DNA from: Jaapia argillacea MUCL 33604
Taxonomy: Eukaryota; Basidiomycota; Agaricomycetes; Jaapiales; Jaapiaceae
Assembly (NCBI GenBank): GCA_000697665.1
Contig: KL197711.1
Coordinates: 368,545-432,544 of the forward strand
Length of the DNA: 64,000 nucleotides
Reading direction: 5' to 3'
Numbering within the stretch: position 1 is the stretch's first letter; each line of letters opens with the position of its first letter. Positions 1-11,201 of this stretch are shown piece by piece. Both the position numbers and the translations under genes were made by a program. The notes beneath the pieces are model-generated. The model had not been told where the DNA came from and made no database searches. It worked only from the letters and a program-made list of their open reading frames with translations.

Positions 1-677
1 TGGGGAGCTGGAGCAGAGAGACATCCAATAGATTGAGAAGAGATTGAGGTTAGGTGAGAGACGAGAGAAGATAGGTCTGATTCTGTCCCTGTGGTACTCG
101 TTGCAAGGGCAAAGAGGATGGGATGTCCAGAGAAAGATTTTGGGAGGGTGGAGAGATATGACAGCAACGCAGCCGGCGTCCGCGACAGGATTGTGCTCGT
201 GTGCAGTGCCATGTCAGAGAACGTAACCCGTCAGCGGTTTGATACTGGAACGAGTACGGCGGTTGAGCGCGTAGTTCGCACAGTTGGTGTTGAAACACGC
301 AGCGACTGCCCGAGTAGCTGTCGTCGAGGCTCAGTGAAAAGAGAAGATGACACTTAAAACTTGCTCGAGAATCCGCGGTTTATGTAGTGCATCAGAATGA
401 CGAGCTTGTTGCAAGTAGATCAGGTGGAACAAATACCGAGTGACGAGGTCGTGCGCGAAAGGCTACTTGAGCCCAAAGTTTAGGATGAGAGACGCTGGTA
501 AAGGCCACGCGACTTGACGGCCATCATCAGATCGACTCAAGAAGACACATCAAGAAATCTAAAGAGCAAATACATTCCCAGAAATACAATGCAATGGATC
601 ATAAAAACCGTAATAAATCATGAATTGCGTGAAGCAGCTCAGAATTCTCCAACACCCTATAGGAAAGAATGGGTCAG
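1..677. other. Left-edge intergenic DNA, no gene recognised
   Basis: Short overlapping open frames occur on both strands, but none resembles a known protein and none joins to a neighbour through convincing splice sites. The right part is the 3' flank of the oligopeptide transporter gene that ends at 678. A gene cut off by the window edge cannot be excluded. Confidence 0.5.
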
Positions 678-3600
678 TCAATGGATGCACACTAGAGGAG
701 CATGGTGACGCACTGGGCCAAAGTAACCTTGTTCAGGGATGGCGAGGTTCGCACACCCAAGAGCATCACACCCAGCATAAGGCCTCAAATTACCAGACCA
801 ATTGATGTTGATATTCTGCCATTGTAACGCGCTGAGAGATCGTTAGAGAGCTTTGCTCAGAAGGGGCAAGTGCAAAAGGGGACGTACAAGAACATAACGA
901 TCGCAGAGAGTGCGATAGCACAAGCGAAGGCAGTGGTGGTGATACTGAAATTTCGTAAGCTCCCGCGAATGGGTACAACGGGAAGGACGAACTAGTTGTA
1001 TTTACTCCACCATGGGAGGAACCTTCGCTTGACGTACACGTTGAAGAAGATCGCAACAGGTACGGCAGGCCAGATATTCGAAAGGTTGTAAGGAGCCCTA
1101 CGCAGTAGAGAAATAGAAAGGTTGAGGAAGGAAGTAGTACAACGGCAAAGGATGGGCGGCGCACCAGATCAGACTGCCAGCAAAGAATACGGGCAAATGG
1201 AAACGCTCAAATACTTTGAAGCGCTTGCCGAGGTAAAAGAATATGAACGGCGAAGCTATGAGAGAAGAGGTAGGCATCGTGGTTGTCAGCATGGTATGCA
1301 GTGCCATTGCGGATGGATCGCACCAAAACCAATCAAGAAGCAATAGAGCAGCCCATTGTAGATTGCACCAGCACCGAACATACGCTTGGGACCCAAGGTT
1401 CCCCACAAGACTGAGGCTGTGAAGAAGGTGTTCTGACGTATGTGAAGTCAGTTGCGGTCTCGATGAGGTTATCGACAAGATGTGGGTAACTTACGATACC
1501 AGGGCAAGTAAAGTGGTCAACTTGAAGTGGTGAGCACACATCGGCAATCTGTCAAACGGGTTAATGTCAATCATACATCCGATCTGGAGATGATACTGAC
1601 TCCAGTCATCTGCAAAATCCGACTACATGAGCTTCACAGACTCGACAGGATGGATGGATGGAAAGGGAACAAACCTGGAAGTTCAGGATTCCAACACAGA
1701 CAACTGCGAGAAAGTTGATCAGCGATTGTAGCAAATAGAAAAAATATTTGACCAACACGTCGAGACGGCAGTAGCAACCACTTGCGCCGCAAATGTCACT
1801 CGTTGCGAAAGGTGCATATCTGTACAGATAATTTATCAGATACTTGAAGCCGCGGGGATCGGTGAGGATGAGCTCACAATGGGCCAACTTGAGGTCCTGG
1901 GCGAAGTTCAAAGTATGCGCCCTATGATCGCAGTCAGCACTTGCCGAAGGAAAATGGGTTGGAGAGAACATACGTCGTGACATATCCATATGACTTGAAG
2001 ACTGAAAAATACTTATTATGTCACTGAAGCCGAAAGGGCGTTGTAATGCACTTACAGTTCACTAAGGGAAATCCGCTGTTAGAATCGGCAGTGACACTGC
2101 GTGCGAAATTCACTCACTAGCGGTAGCATTGCCGGGGAACCATAAACCACCAAAGAATTCCGCCAAAACATTGAGGGTGATCTGGACGTTCGTGATGGAC
2201 AAAATGATCCCGATGGGAACGCAGAAGATGGCAGCCAAGAACACCCCGTAGAGCCTATGGAATGTCTCAGAACTCGTCCAATCACCCGTAAACAAGAAAA
2301 GACTCACACAACAGCAGGCGATGTCTGAGTGGGATATGCGCCAACACCTGCTGCGCCCAGACCGATTGCGATGACCAATACGCTACGGTCAAAGGCATAT
2401 CAGCCAATTTCCTTGCGAATTAGGAGGTTCTGACGCACCAAAAGTAGACCCACTCAGGGACTTCTTTATAGGAGCCCATAAGACGGGAGTGGACATCTTT
2501 GTGATTATCTGAAAAGGGCTTTCGCTTCCAGAGGTTGCTGAGACCAAACGCCATTTCATGACGGTGATAGATTATGGCGTGCGCGATTGTCGCGCTGTAG
2601 GTAGCAACTGTCATCATAGCCAAGTGAGTAGGAGCTCGATTGACAAAGATGGCAAACCACTCACAGAATAAACCGTACAGAAGAATGTTACCGGCGGCAA
2701 GGCTGAGTGGGACATCTTTCAGCAAGCAACATCATTGGGGTTCCCGGGACGAGACGTACTAAGCAGGGGAGTATGCCTTGTAACTGGCCTCGTCGAACAA
2801 GGTGTCGGCGTTGACGGCGCGAGAAACATTGTATCGATTACCGGTGTTATCGAAGACACCGTTGGAATTGATCGGAAGGTACCCGGTGTTCCACACATTA
2901 CCATACCAAAGTCCAAGAATAATGGGCAAGGTGGTGAGACCCTAAGAATGGCGACCAGTATTAGTTCCAGGACCTCTCAGATCGGCGTCGGGGATAGACG
3001 TACCCCAAGGAAGACCTATGAATTGATATTAACTGATTAGTGACAAAAGTCCAAAGGCACCCGGTGCGAGACTAACATTGAGCGTGGTCTACGATATGGT
3101 CAGTTGTCAAATAACGGAATTAACTGGTTGATCCGACATACAAAGAATGGGTTGATGAGAGGATCCACCATCACGGTGAGCTGATTCCAGTCGAAGGTGG
3201 GGAAGGGGTTGAGGCCAAGGCCACCAACGCTTCCAGTAACAGCTGCCAAAGCGACGTTCATAGGACTAATCCAGGTAATCCAGTTGAAGTATGATAATGC
3301 TTGGAAGATATAGCTGAGGCTAGGTCAGCTAATGACGGGCCACTTGGGGGGGCAGTACGTACTTGGGGAACCAGAAGTAGCAGAACATAGCGCCGAAGCA
3401 CATCATGAAGTACCTCATCTGGAAAGAAGGTCAGTAACTTGTGGACGTTAGGATTGTGATGCGCTAACCCTAGAAATTCTCCAACCGTTGGCAACATCGT
3501 TTCTGCCCGCATGGAATGCACGCTGAAATAAATTTTCATGAGAATGGATAGCGAATGGGAACATATCGACAAACATTCAGAGCAATGGTCGCCAAGTTAT

Positions 3601-5166
3601 AGGGCCAGATGGCATGTACGGGATAGACGAGGAATCGACGAGTCAATCCAGCGAGGCCGTAACCAATGAAGTTCGTCGATAGTCCGATCAGAACTGAAGA
3701 ATAGAAGTTAGATATCGAAATTGGAGGAGAATGAAAGATAGCAATAGCCAAAGGTATCTTACTTTGGTAGCCTGCCCAAAGGAAGTGGATACCATGTTAG
3801 TCAACCATTCTCATGACAGAGCATCGTCCTGACCAAATTGTCCCGCCCATGGCTATACTCAGAGTCTTTGATCAGGACATCGAAATGGCTGTAGAAAAGA
3901 GTGTACGAACCTGCCCAAAGAATCTGTCGATGTATTGAACCCAAATGACGTAGTTGGTATATGGTGCCGAAAATCCAACGTTTGCCATAATCTTCAAGGG
4001 TTTTGTTAATTGGTCCATGCTCCGGGCACTTATAAATCGACGTACCGTGATGACCATATGTTCTTTTAGGTTGAATGGGCCACTAGATAGGACGCATGAA
4101 TTGCTAGTCCGGGAAAATTCACCTCCAAGGGAGCACGTACGGATTGAGACTCCAGGTATAACCGAAAGTAGTAAATTGGGTGGTCGGCAAAATAAGTTCA
4201 AGTAACTTCCCAAATGGATAGGCTCTGCGATTCGAAGTCCTCTCAGATCCGCTGATCCAGATTAATAAATTACTCACAAGAGCTGTGCAACGTTGGAGCC
4301 GACACCAATACCAGGCTGGCGGATGGAGAAGAACTGATTGATGAAGGCGCTGAAATCATATATTAGGCATGAAGAATATGTGCGAGAAGCATCTCTCACC
4401 CAAGACAAACGTAGATCAGGCCAATGGTCCACGCTCGGAAGGTGCTTGCGGGCATGGAGGGATCGTCATGGTTATCAACCACAGCTCGAACCTCCGGGTA
4501 AGGGGAGTTCTAAAAAGGTGACGATGTCCCAGATGAACAGGTGCTGGAGTAGCGGAAGACACAGAACGCACGATAACCATCATTGCAGCTTCAACCTTGA
4601 GCTCATCGTACAGTTTGGTATACTCGGCAGGATAATTCCTGACCTCGGGGTCGAAGAGATATCGCCTAAATCCGTGCGCTATAAGTCTCCAAACGAATTC
4701 AAGACATTGAGACCTCACTTGGCCTTATGGAGAACATCGGAAGGGAAGTTCTGTTTGATTGACAGTCAGTGGCTGCTTGTGCAAAAATTAACTCAAACCA
4801 ACTGGATCTCGGTTATGCTACACGGTGGAATGAAAAGGTGAGTGCCAATGTTATCCCCCGTCGGAGATGCGCAACTCACTTCCTCTACCATGTTCTCGAT
4901 GACAGTATGAATTTCCTCCGGAGACATCTTGGTCGCAGCCTCCATAGCTTCTTCCACATCGCTGCGGAGAGCATGGAGATCAGCTTCCAGGACTTCGGGT
5001 TGGGTTTCCTTTTGTTTTGCCAGTGATGAGCACAAGAAGATGCATGAGAATAAGAGTGTATACGCACATCATATTGACCACCCTTCTCGTCGATCGACGA
5101 GCCTGAGCCCTTCCTCAGGAGCTCGGCGGGCAAGCTAGAGACGTCCTTTTCATCAAACGTGGACAT
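678..5166 (-). CDS. OPT-family oligopeptide transporter, many exons
   Basis: A proton-coupled importer of small peptides or related ligands, expected in the plasma membrane with about 12-16 membrane segments. The start at 5166 opens a hydrophilic N-terminus (MSTFDEKDVSSLPAELLRKG). Acidic helices follow (EEAMEAATKMSPEEIHTVIENMVEE region), then family signatures in order: YPEVRAVVDN, the stretch around LNPGPFNLKEH, SAPYTNYVIWVQYIDRFFGQ, and STNFIGYGLAGL followed by LVYP-AIWPYNL. The C-terminus reads RRFLPWWSKYNYITT, a membrane helix SAIVMFFALQ, and a tail ending EQGYFG...VCIH at a TGA at 678-680. The last two introns (near 835-900 and 945-980) were checked: frames join exactly and restore the family's KYNY and FFALQ motifs. 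The gene has roughly a dozen or more short introns. I saw no disabling change, but not every junction was verified. The exact substrate is unknown. Confidence 0.85.
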
Positions 5167-7215
5167 GCTGACGGTGCAAGTGCCTCCGACTATGGGGGTA
5201 GCTGAGACGAGACAGCCTAACGTTCGCACAGCGAAGGCTGTAGGCTTTAATATACCCCCTCGAATTACCTACCGATAATTGTTTTTGTTCTTCTCCTCCG
5301 AGATAGTCTCCCTATCTTCTTGAGGTACCAAAGCATAAGAATAGATTACAGAAGAACGAGAAAGAAGCGGCCTCTGGCGCAGAGATACGTCTCATCCATA
5401 TGGTGCATCCACGATAAGGAGACAGTCTCGGAACATCAACAGATGGCTGAAAACACAAGACTGGCCCGAGAATGCTGCCGGACGATGGCGTTCAGTTAGG
5501 CAATCTTTCCGTCAAAAGGTGGGGTTGCATGTCCATGTGGACGCTCTGCGTGATTCCACGTCGATGAACATCGTGGACCAGTCGATAAGAAGACTGAAGA
5601 ACTGAGGAGGAGGAAAATCCAGGAGGAGTAGGATTGCTTCAACGTACTTGCTGCGCACGCAAGCCGTCCTTCTTTCCTTTTTAGGAAACTGTTGTGATTC
5701 AGAACGCATTCACCTCCAACCTGCTGACTTGGGTTTTCTTGTTGGCGTGGAATATGGCTTACTGGTAATCAATGTCCGATGTTTCGCTGACTTCAACTGT
5801 AGGACTTTATCCGACTTCATTCGCTTCCACCACCGGGTGACATGCCACGGCACACTCAAGAAGCTCAGCACAGACTCCCGTTCCCACATGGTGGCAGCGG
5901 ATAGTACATTAGGTGCAGGTCATTCGTTCTTGCGTGCTTGATGCCATCGCTCATCGGTATCGCCAAGCTGACATATCCCGTTCGAACTGTTGATTTCTTT
6001 CCAAAGACCGTCCTAACTTCACAACCCCCACAATCTCCTTTATCTTTTATCTCGACAGCGTGGAACTAACACATCTCACCTCACCTCAGAATCTCATGCC
6101 TCTCAATCGTTTCAGGGATTGTATTTCTCAGCTACCAGTCTCCACCTCTTGGCGGAGACTATGCCCAGCTCTTGAATTATTTTTACTCAAAGATTGAACC
6201 TCTTCCTCGTTCTTCCTTGCGCCTTCCAGTATCGCCGAGGCTATGGCTGATTCCCACATGGGACTGGATCTCGGGCAACAAGGCCAACGATTTTGAAGAC
6301 CGGACGGATGTCACACGACTCGTACGGTCTTGGATTCCCTGCTAAATAGCATTGCGATCGCGATCGTCGTTCACCGACTGTCTCCCATTTGGTATCGGAT
6401 ATCAGATAGATATCTCGTTCGACTTGGAACTCCACTCCCACACAGTCTTGGCTGCCTATTTCCGACCAACTGTACCGTCTCACACTCTATCGTGACCTTG
6501 ACCTTGCTGGTTCCACGGCATGGACCGTTTTGCCGATTTTGATCCGACCTATCTGGCACCTAGGATAGACAGCTTAGAGCTTTCAAATCAGCCCGGAGAT
6601 TGCAAATTTAATATCTCCTGAGTCGTAGGGCCTATCTATCTGATTTTACTGGACGCCATCTGTTTATACCATCGTAACCGTCAAGGACACAATACGGTGG
6701 TTTTCAGGTACGGTTTTCGGCCATCATAGAGACGGACATCATTTTCAAAACTATCTTGTCATGCAGACTCATACTACCTGGTACCTGGGGTTGTTTTTGG
6801 TTCGATCTACGACGGACCTCTCGAAGTGGCACCCGCCAATTATATCGCACGGCGTTCCAGACGATAAGTCGCTGCGTGAGCATGTGGAGCGGAGCGCTGG
6901 TACACGTCTCGCCATTTCTTTGTCCAAGTCTACTCATGTGCTTGCGACAGATCTCATGCATGGGTTGTACTACTACCAGAGTTCGCAGGCCCGCCTCTGT
7001 CCATGCATACAGATCCAAGAGGTACAACAACCACAACCAATGCAGTATCCTACTTGAATGCGGTGCAGAATGAAAATATAGCTAGCGAATGACTAGTGTC
7101 TTGACAGTGAGTGTACATTTAACGATTGATCTAATTTTAAAGGATTCGTAGGGTGTAGTATATGGCAGAAACATCCACTCGAAGCCACATTGACCCCGCC
7201 ATACTCTCCATCATG
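5167..7215. other. Long intergenic stretch, no gene recognised
   Basis: The first 100-300 bases are the promoter side of the OPT gene. The rest, about 1.7 kb, has open frames under 110 codons on both strands with no recognisable domain, no plausible exon chain and no repeat family that I can name. The right end is the 3' flank of the DUF202 gene. Confidence 0.5.
5246..5254 (-). promoter_or_regulatory. Candidate TATA element for the OPT gene
   Basis: Read on the minus strand this is TATATTAAA, about 80 bases before the ATG at 5166, a reasonable place for a fungal TATA box. It is supported only by sequence and spacing. Confidence 0.35.
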
Positions 7216-7978
7216 CTAGTGCACCGCGACTACGAGCACACCGAACACCACGGCAATCAGAGAGAATACGACGGTCGTCATAAAGAGGACGGTCGATCGA
7301 GCAACGGGAAAGTTGCCCTTCGTCAAGGCGTCCTGTGTCCGGAAGTAACGAACCACACCTATCCCAAATATAAGCAATTTCAGGTTCTGTTTTGCCCATA
7401 GAACGCGATTTTCTGGTTCTTGCAATCAGACTCACCTATCATAAGGACGGAAAAGCCAAAGGCGATAACTGCGGCACCCAATGGTTTGGAGACTCTGTGG
7501 ATTATGGAGTTTGCGGATGCACTTGACAATGTGAACAGCTGGACGAGAACTTTGGATACTTCAGGCTTGGAATAGGAGGTAAAAAGACTTCACATCACTT
7601 ACCAACTCCCATAGAACATGTCGTCAAGCTAGTTCTAATGTAGGCAAGAAAGGTCCTCTCCAAAGCCAGATGGTCTCGTGCGACACTTCCCGAGTTTACT
7701 AAAACCATGCTCGGGTTCAGCTTTTGTAAAAGCGGATCCGAAAGGATCCTTTTCAGCCGTCTTCGCTTCGGAGTGACTTTGGCGAGATCGTGATTGCTTT
7801 CGACATTCGTTAGAGACAGCCCGGAGGGTGTTGGATGGAATTCTGCATCATCGCAAATAGGGGGAATATCTTCCAACCGTCGCGAATGCACAGAGTCGAG
7901 GGGTAAATTATCTGGGGTTGGCTGAGCTGCCTGCGATACATCAGAGGGCTGTTTCTCCAATTTTTCTGTGGGCACCAT
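7216..7978 (-). CDS. DUF202-domain small membrane protein
   Basis: Exon 1 (from ATG 7978) encodes a hydrophilic region rich in Ser/Pro and basic residues. It then reaches the DUF202 hallmark ARDHLALERTFLAYIRTSL, which leads into the first membrane helix. Exon 2 gives LFTLSSASANSIIHRVSKPL and a second helix (GAAVIAFGFSVLMIG). The last exon gives VVRYFRTQDALTKGNFP and a third helix ending VFGVLVVAVH, stop at 7216-7218. DUF202 proteins are small three-helix membrane proteins of unknown biochemical role, related to the membrane module of vacuolar polyphosphate (VTC) subunits. The open frame runs upstream to 8053 without another ATG, so MVPTEKLEKQ at 7978 is the best start. It lies tail-to-head with the MFS gene upstream. 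Confidence 0.82.
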
Positions 7979-8391
7979 GATGCTGGGGATGAACAAGGAC
8001 GAAAAGGGGCACCGTCTCGGAACGGTGCTCGAGCCCAGAGGTGGAGCCAACAATTCCGAATGGCAATGGCCATCTCGCCGCGATCGCTGGACTGAATAGG
8101 TATTAGAGTTGCATTCCGAATGATAATGACCACCGTGACTGTCAGTGGTACAAAAATTGGGGTGCAGCGTGTTTCATTAGGTGAAAGATAAGTTGAAAAA
8201 GCGGCAAATGAATGGTCCCGGAAACTGAGAGCGGGGAATGAGGCGCGATGATGTCAATACAGTATTTCGTCTCAGCTCTTCGACATTACATACGTAAGAT
8301 TCACCGACCGTAGACGTGAAAATCTAAGGTACTACTGGGATCTTTTCGAGATGACAACACAGGCTCATATATGGGCCGGCTCGAAGAACCC
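7979..8391. other. Intergenic, promoter side of DUF202 gene
   Basis: About 410 bases between the DUF202 start and the MFS stop, both on minus. It should carry the MFS 3' flank and the DUF202 promoter. No clear TATA box or repeat was seen. Confidence 0.5.
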
Positions 8392-10605
8392 TTACTTCTC
8401 CTTCTCCCTCGTCTCTGCTCGCTCCCGCCATGCGCCTCCTTTCCACCATACCAAGAGAATTAGAAGTTCAGCAACCACCATAAGTCCCGCCCAAAGGGTG
8501 TAGAGCCCTCCATCGCCGATTGAACCCTACACAAATGAGAAAAAAGGAAGAGCCAGTCGAGAACAAGACGCATACCTGGAGGGGCACGGCAACCTCCGTT
8601 GCGATGAAAGCAAACAGTCCTCGGAAACCGCTGTTCGCCGCTACTGCCGTGGATGATCTACCAGTGTTTGCATCGACGATATATGCCAACGTGCTGGAAT
8701 AAATCCATCTAAATGTAGAGAGTAGCATTAATATTAGGTGCGGATAGCCTTGGAAACAAGATGCTTACATGGAGGAGAAACCTGCGAAGAATAGCACAAC
8801 GCAAACTGCAGCAATGTGAATGTGCTCTTCACATATCCATCCGTAGACCACCACAGATATGGGGAGGAAGATCATGGCAATTTTTGTACTCTCAAGCCGC
8901 ATCTGTAAAGCAGAGTGGGTCGGAAAGACGAAATCTGAATGTCAAAAACCAAGCTACCTCTGCGACTCGGACACCATTGTTTTTAGCTACAAGTCGTCTT
9001 AACACCCGATCGGACCAACGGCCACCAAGAAGACTGCCAGCCATAGATCCTAAAAAAGGTTGGTCAACACGAAAGAAAATTCACGGGCATGGTCGTACCT
9101 ATTCCGAATGATAATAGTACCAGACCAATATTCATGGCATTGTACCCATACTCGGACGCTAGCGTTCGAGCACAGGTATAGGATATGGAATAACTGAAGG
9201 CAAAAATGAGCCCTGAGCCAGGATGAGCTTAATACGTGTTTATTAGGCATAAGGACATACCTGAAGCCACGAGGACACAAATGTTGTTGCCTCTTCCGAG
9301 GACGTTGGTCATTGGCGGGATTGGGTTCACCTAAGACATGGCTTGAGTCTAAGACAACTAAGAATCGGTAAAGGTCTACATACGTCCGTGAGGGAGAGCT
9401 TGATCTCTTGAACAGGTGAATCAACGGAAGGGTCCGTTTGATTCTCGAGGTCTTTGGCAGGGGGACCACCGTTTCCATGAACATCCACATGCGGCTTTTC
9501 TGTTGCTACGGGGCTGGAGATGGTAACCTGGCTCGACCTCTTCGAGGAATCTAATGAGGTGACCTGTTCCCTCGTACGTCTTCTCAGTACGAGCTGATAG
9601 GTCAAGCTTCGTTCCCGCCGGAAAGTGTCTTTGAAGAGAAAGACGAAAGATGCCAGATTGATACAACCGAAGATGGTGAGAAACCAAAACTGGCTCGCCA
9701 ATTGAAACCAGCCGTAAGTCCACCACCAATTATTGGACCAAGAGAAGGACCTGTGGGTCAATATCCTGTCAGTCACGTCGACGTATGGCAGAACATTGCA
9801 AAGATTGCTCACCTAAAAGTGGAGCGGCGTAGTAGACGCCCATCATGGTACCTCGCTCCGCAGGTTCATAGATATCTGCGAGGGTTGCAGCCCCAATTGC
9901 GATAACTGCACTCGACCTGGGTTGATTATGTTCGGCGAGATGGAGGAAATAGAGGTGAAGCGGCTTACCCTACTGCCTGCATACAGCGCATCGCAATCAC
10001 GACGGCGATATTCTTTGCAGTTGCGACGCATACACATCCTATTATGTAGAGCAGGATCGACACAGTATAAACGATCTGACCGCCATTTGATCAATCAGTG
10101 AATCTTATGACTCCAGAAAGGTGCTAACCTTGCGCCCTTTGACTTCGCTTACAGCAGACCAGAGTATGGGACCAAGACCTTGAATCAAAATGAACAAGGA
10201 GAGACTCAAACTGATGTCGGAACTCGTTGCGTGGAGTTGATCTTCTATCTCTTGAATAGAAGCTACACAAAAAGTGCGTGTAGTCGCTTGAGTGATAAGG
10301 AAAACGATGCCCAATCCTCGTGCGCACGATTGTAGATATTCGACCCAAGTCCAGCAATCAATGACGCTGCAGCCACTATTGTCAAAACGACTGACTGGTC
10401 GTTGCGACTTCAATAGATAGTCCAAGAAGATAACTAACAGAAGGCTCACCTTGCGAAACCTTGACCAAGCTCTTGGATCGTCCCTGACGGGAGCATGCTC
10501 AATATCGAGAGCACTCGGTGCGGCTGACATCTCCTGGTTGGCGATGTTAGCCTTCAACTCGGACGTTCCGTTCGGAATCGTACTCTGGCCAGCTACTAAA
10601 GCCAT
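8392..10605 (-). CDS. Major facilitator superfamily transporter, DHA1-like
   Basis: A multi-exon membrane transporter. The N-terminus from ATG 10605 is hydrophilic (MALVAGQSTIPNGTSELK), with EHAPVRDDPRAWSRFRKVS before the first helix. An MFS loop signature follows: LSLSLFILIQGLGPILWSAV then SEVKGRK, matching the conserved G-x-x-x-D/E-x-x-G-R-[KR] region between helices 2 and 3. A mid-protein helix (FWFLTIFGCINLASFVFLF) precedes a long charged cytoplasmic loop (KDTFRRERSLTYQLVLRRR and a Ser/Thr-rich part). The second half has IYSSTLAYIVDANTGRSSTA and FRGLFAFIATEVAVPLQ, then a last helix (LYTLWAGLMVVAELLILLVWW) and a basic-acidic tail ending EKEK at a TAA at 8392-8394. The loop motif and layout suggest a drug:proton antiporter (DHA1) type. 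The substrate cannot be read from sequence. Confidence 0.82.
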
Positions 10606-11201
10606 TGCGAGAGAGTCGTTGGGATGAGTCGTAAGAGTCGTTAACGGGACGTAAACGAGCAGAAGTGCGAAGTCTGGGGTGCAAAAGTGTTTGATAGTCC
10701 CCCCATCCTGAGACTTCTTGCCGCGAGTCGGCACGGGAAATGGGAGGGCGAGATGAGTCAATCAGTGAGGTAGGAGTCCAAGAAAAGCGCAACTGACCCT
10801 GCGTCGCCTTGGTTCGGCCGAACGTGGGGTAGATCACAGGGAGGATCCGTGCCGTCTGAGGCAGCAGGGGCGAATCTCATGTGCCGGCTGTGGCTACTTG
10901 TTGTTAACGGATGGTTGTAGCTAGCATGGGGCACCAAGTAGTTGTGTTGGGATGCATACTTACACGCAAGATCAGAGAGACAGTGCGAACGAAGCAAGAA
11001 CGAAGATTTGGTATGCGATCGGCAGCCGGCCCGCAAACCCGGATGGAGACAAACCAATCGCAAGGAGCCTGGAGGTCGGCAACTCATACGACGAGTACCC
11101 TACGAGCGTGTGGCAAATAGGGCGAAGTAGGTACAGAACGAAAAAGAATCATCGAGTGATAGCGCACATGGTGGGCTTCGACTCTCCTAAGGTCGTGTAT
11201 G
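10606..11201. other. Intergenic, MFS promoter and RRP6 3' flank
   Basis: About 600 bases. The antisense open frames here give low-complexity, unrecognised peptides. No element beyond the expected flanking sequence was seen. Confidence 0.5.

Noticed and set aside
4338-4841. Plus-strand frame of 167 codons
   Set aside because: It is antisense to well-supported OPT transporter exons.
7979-8053. Upstream extension of the DUF202 protein
   Set aside because: It has no ATG, only a TTG at 8053. The ATG at 7978 is the sensible start.
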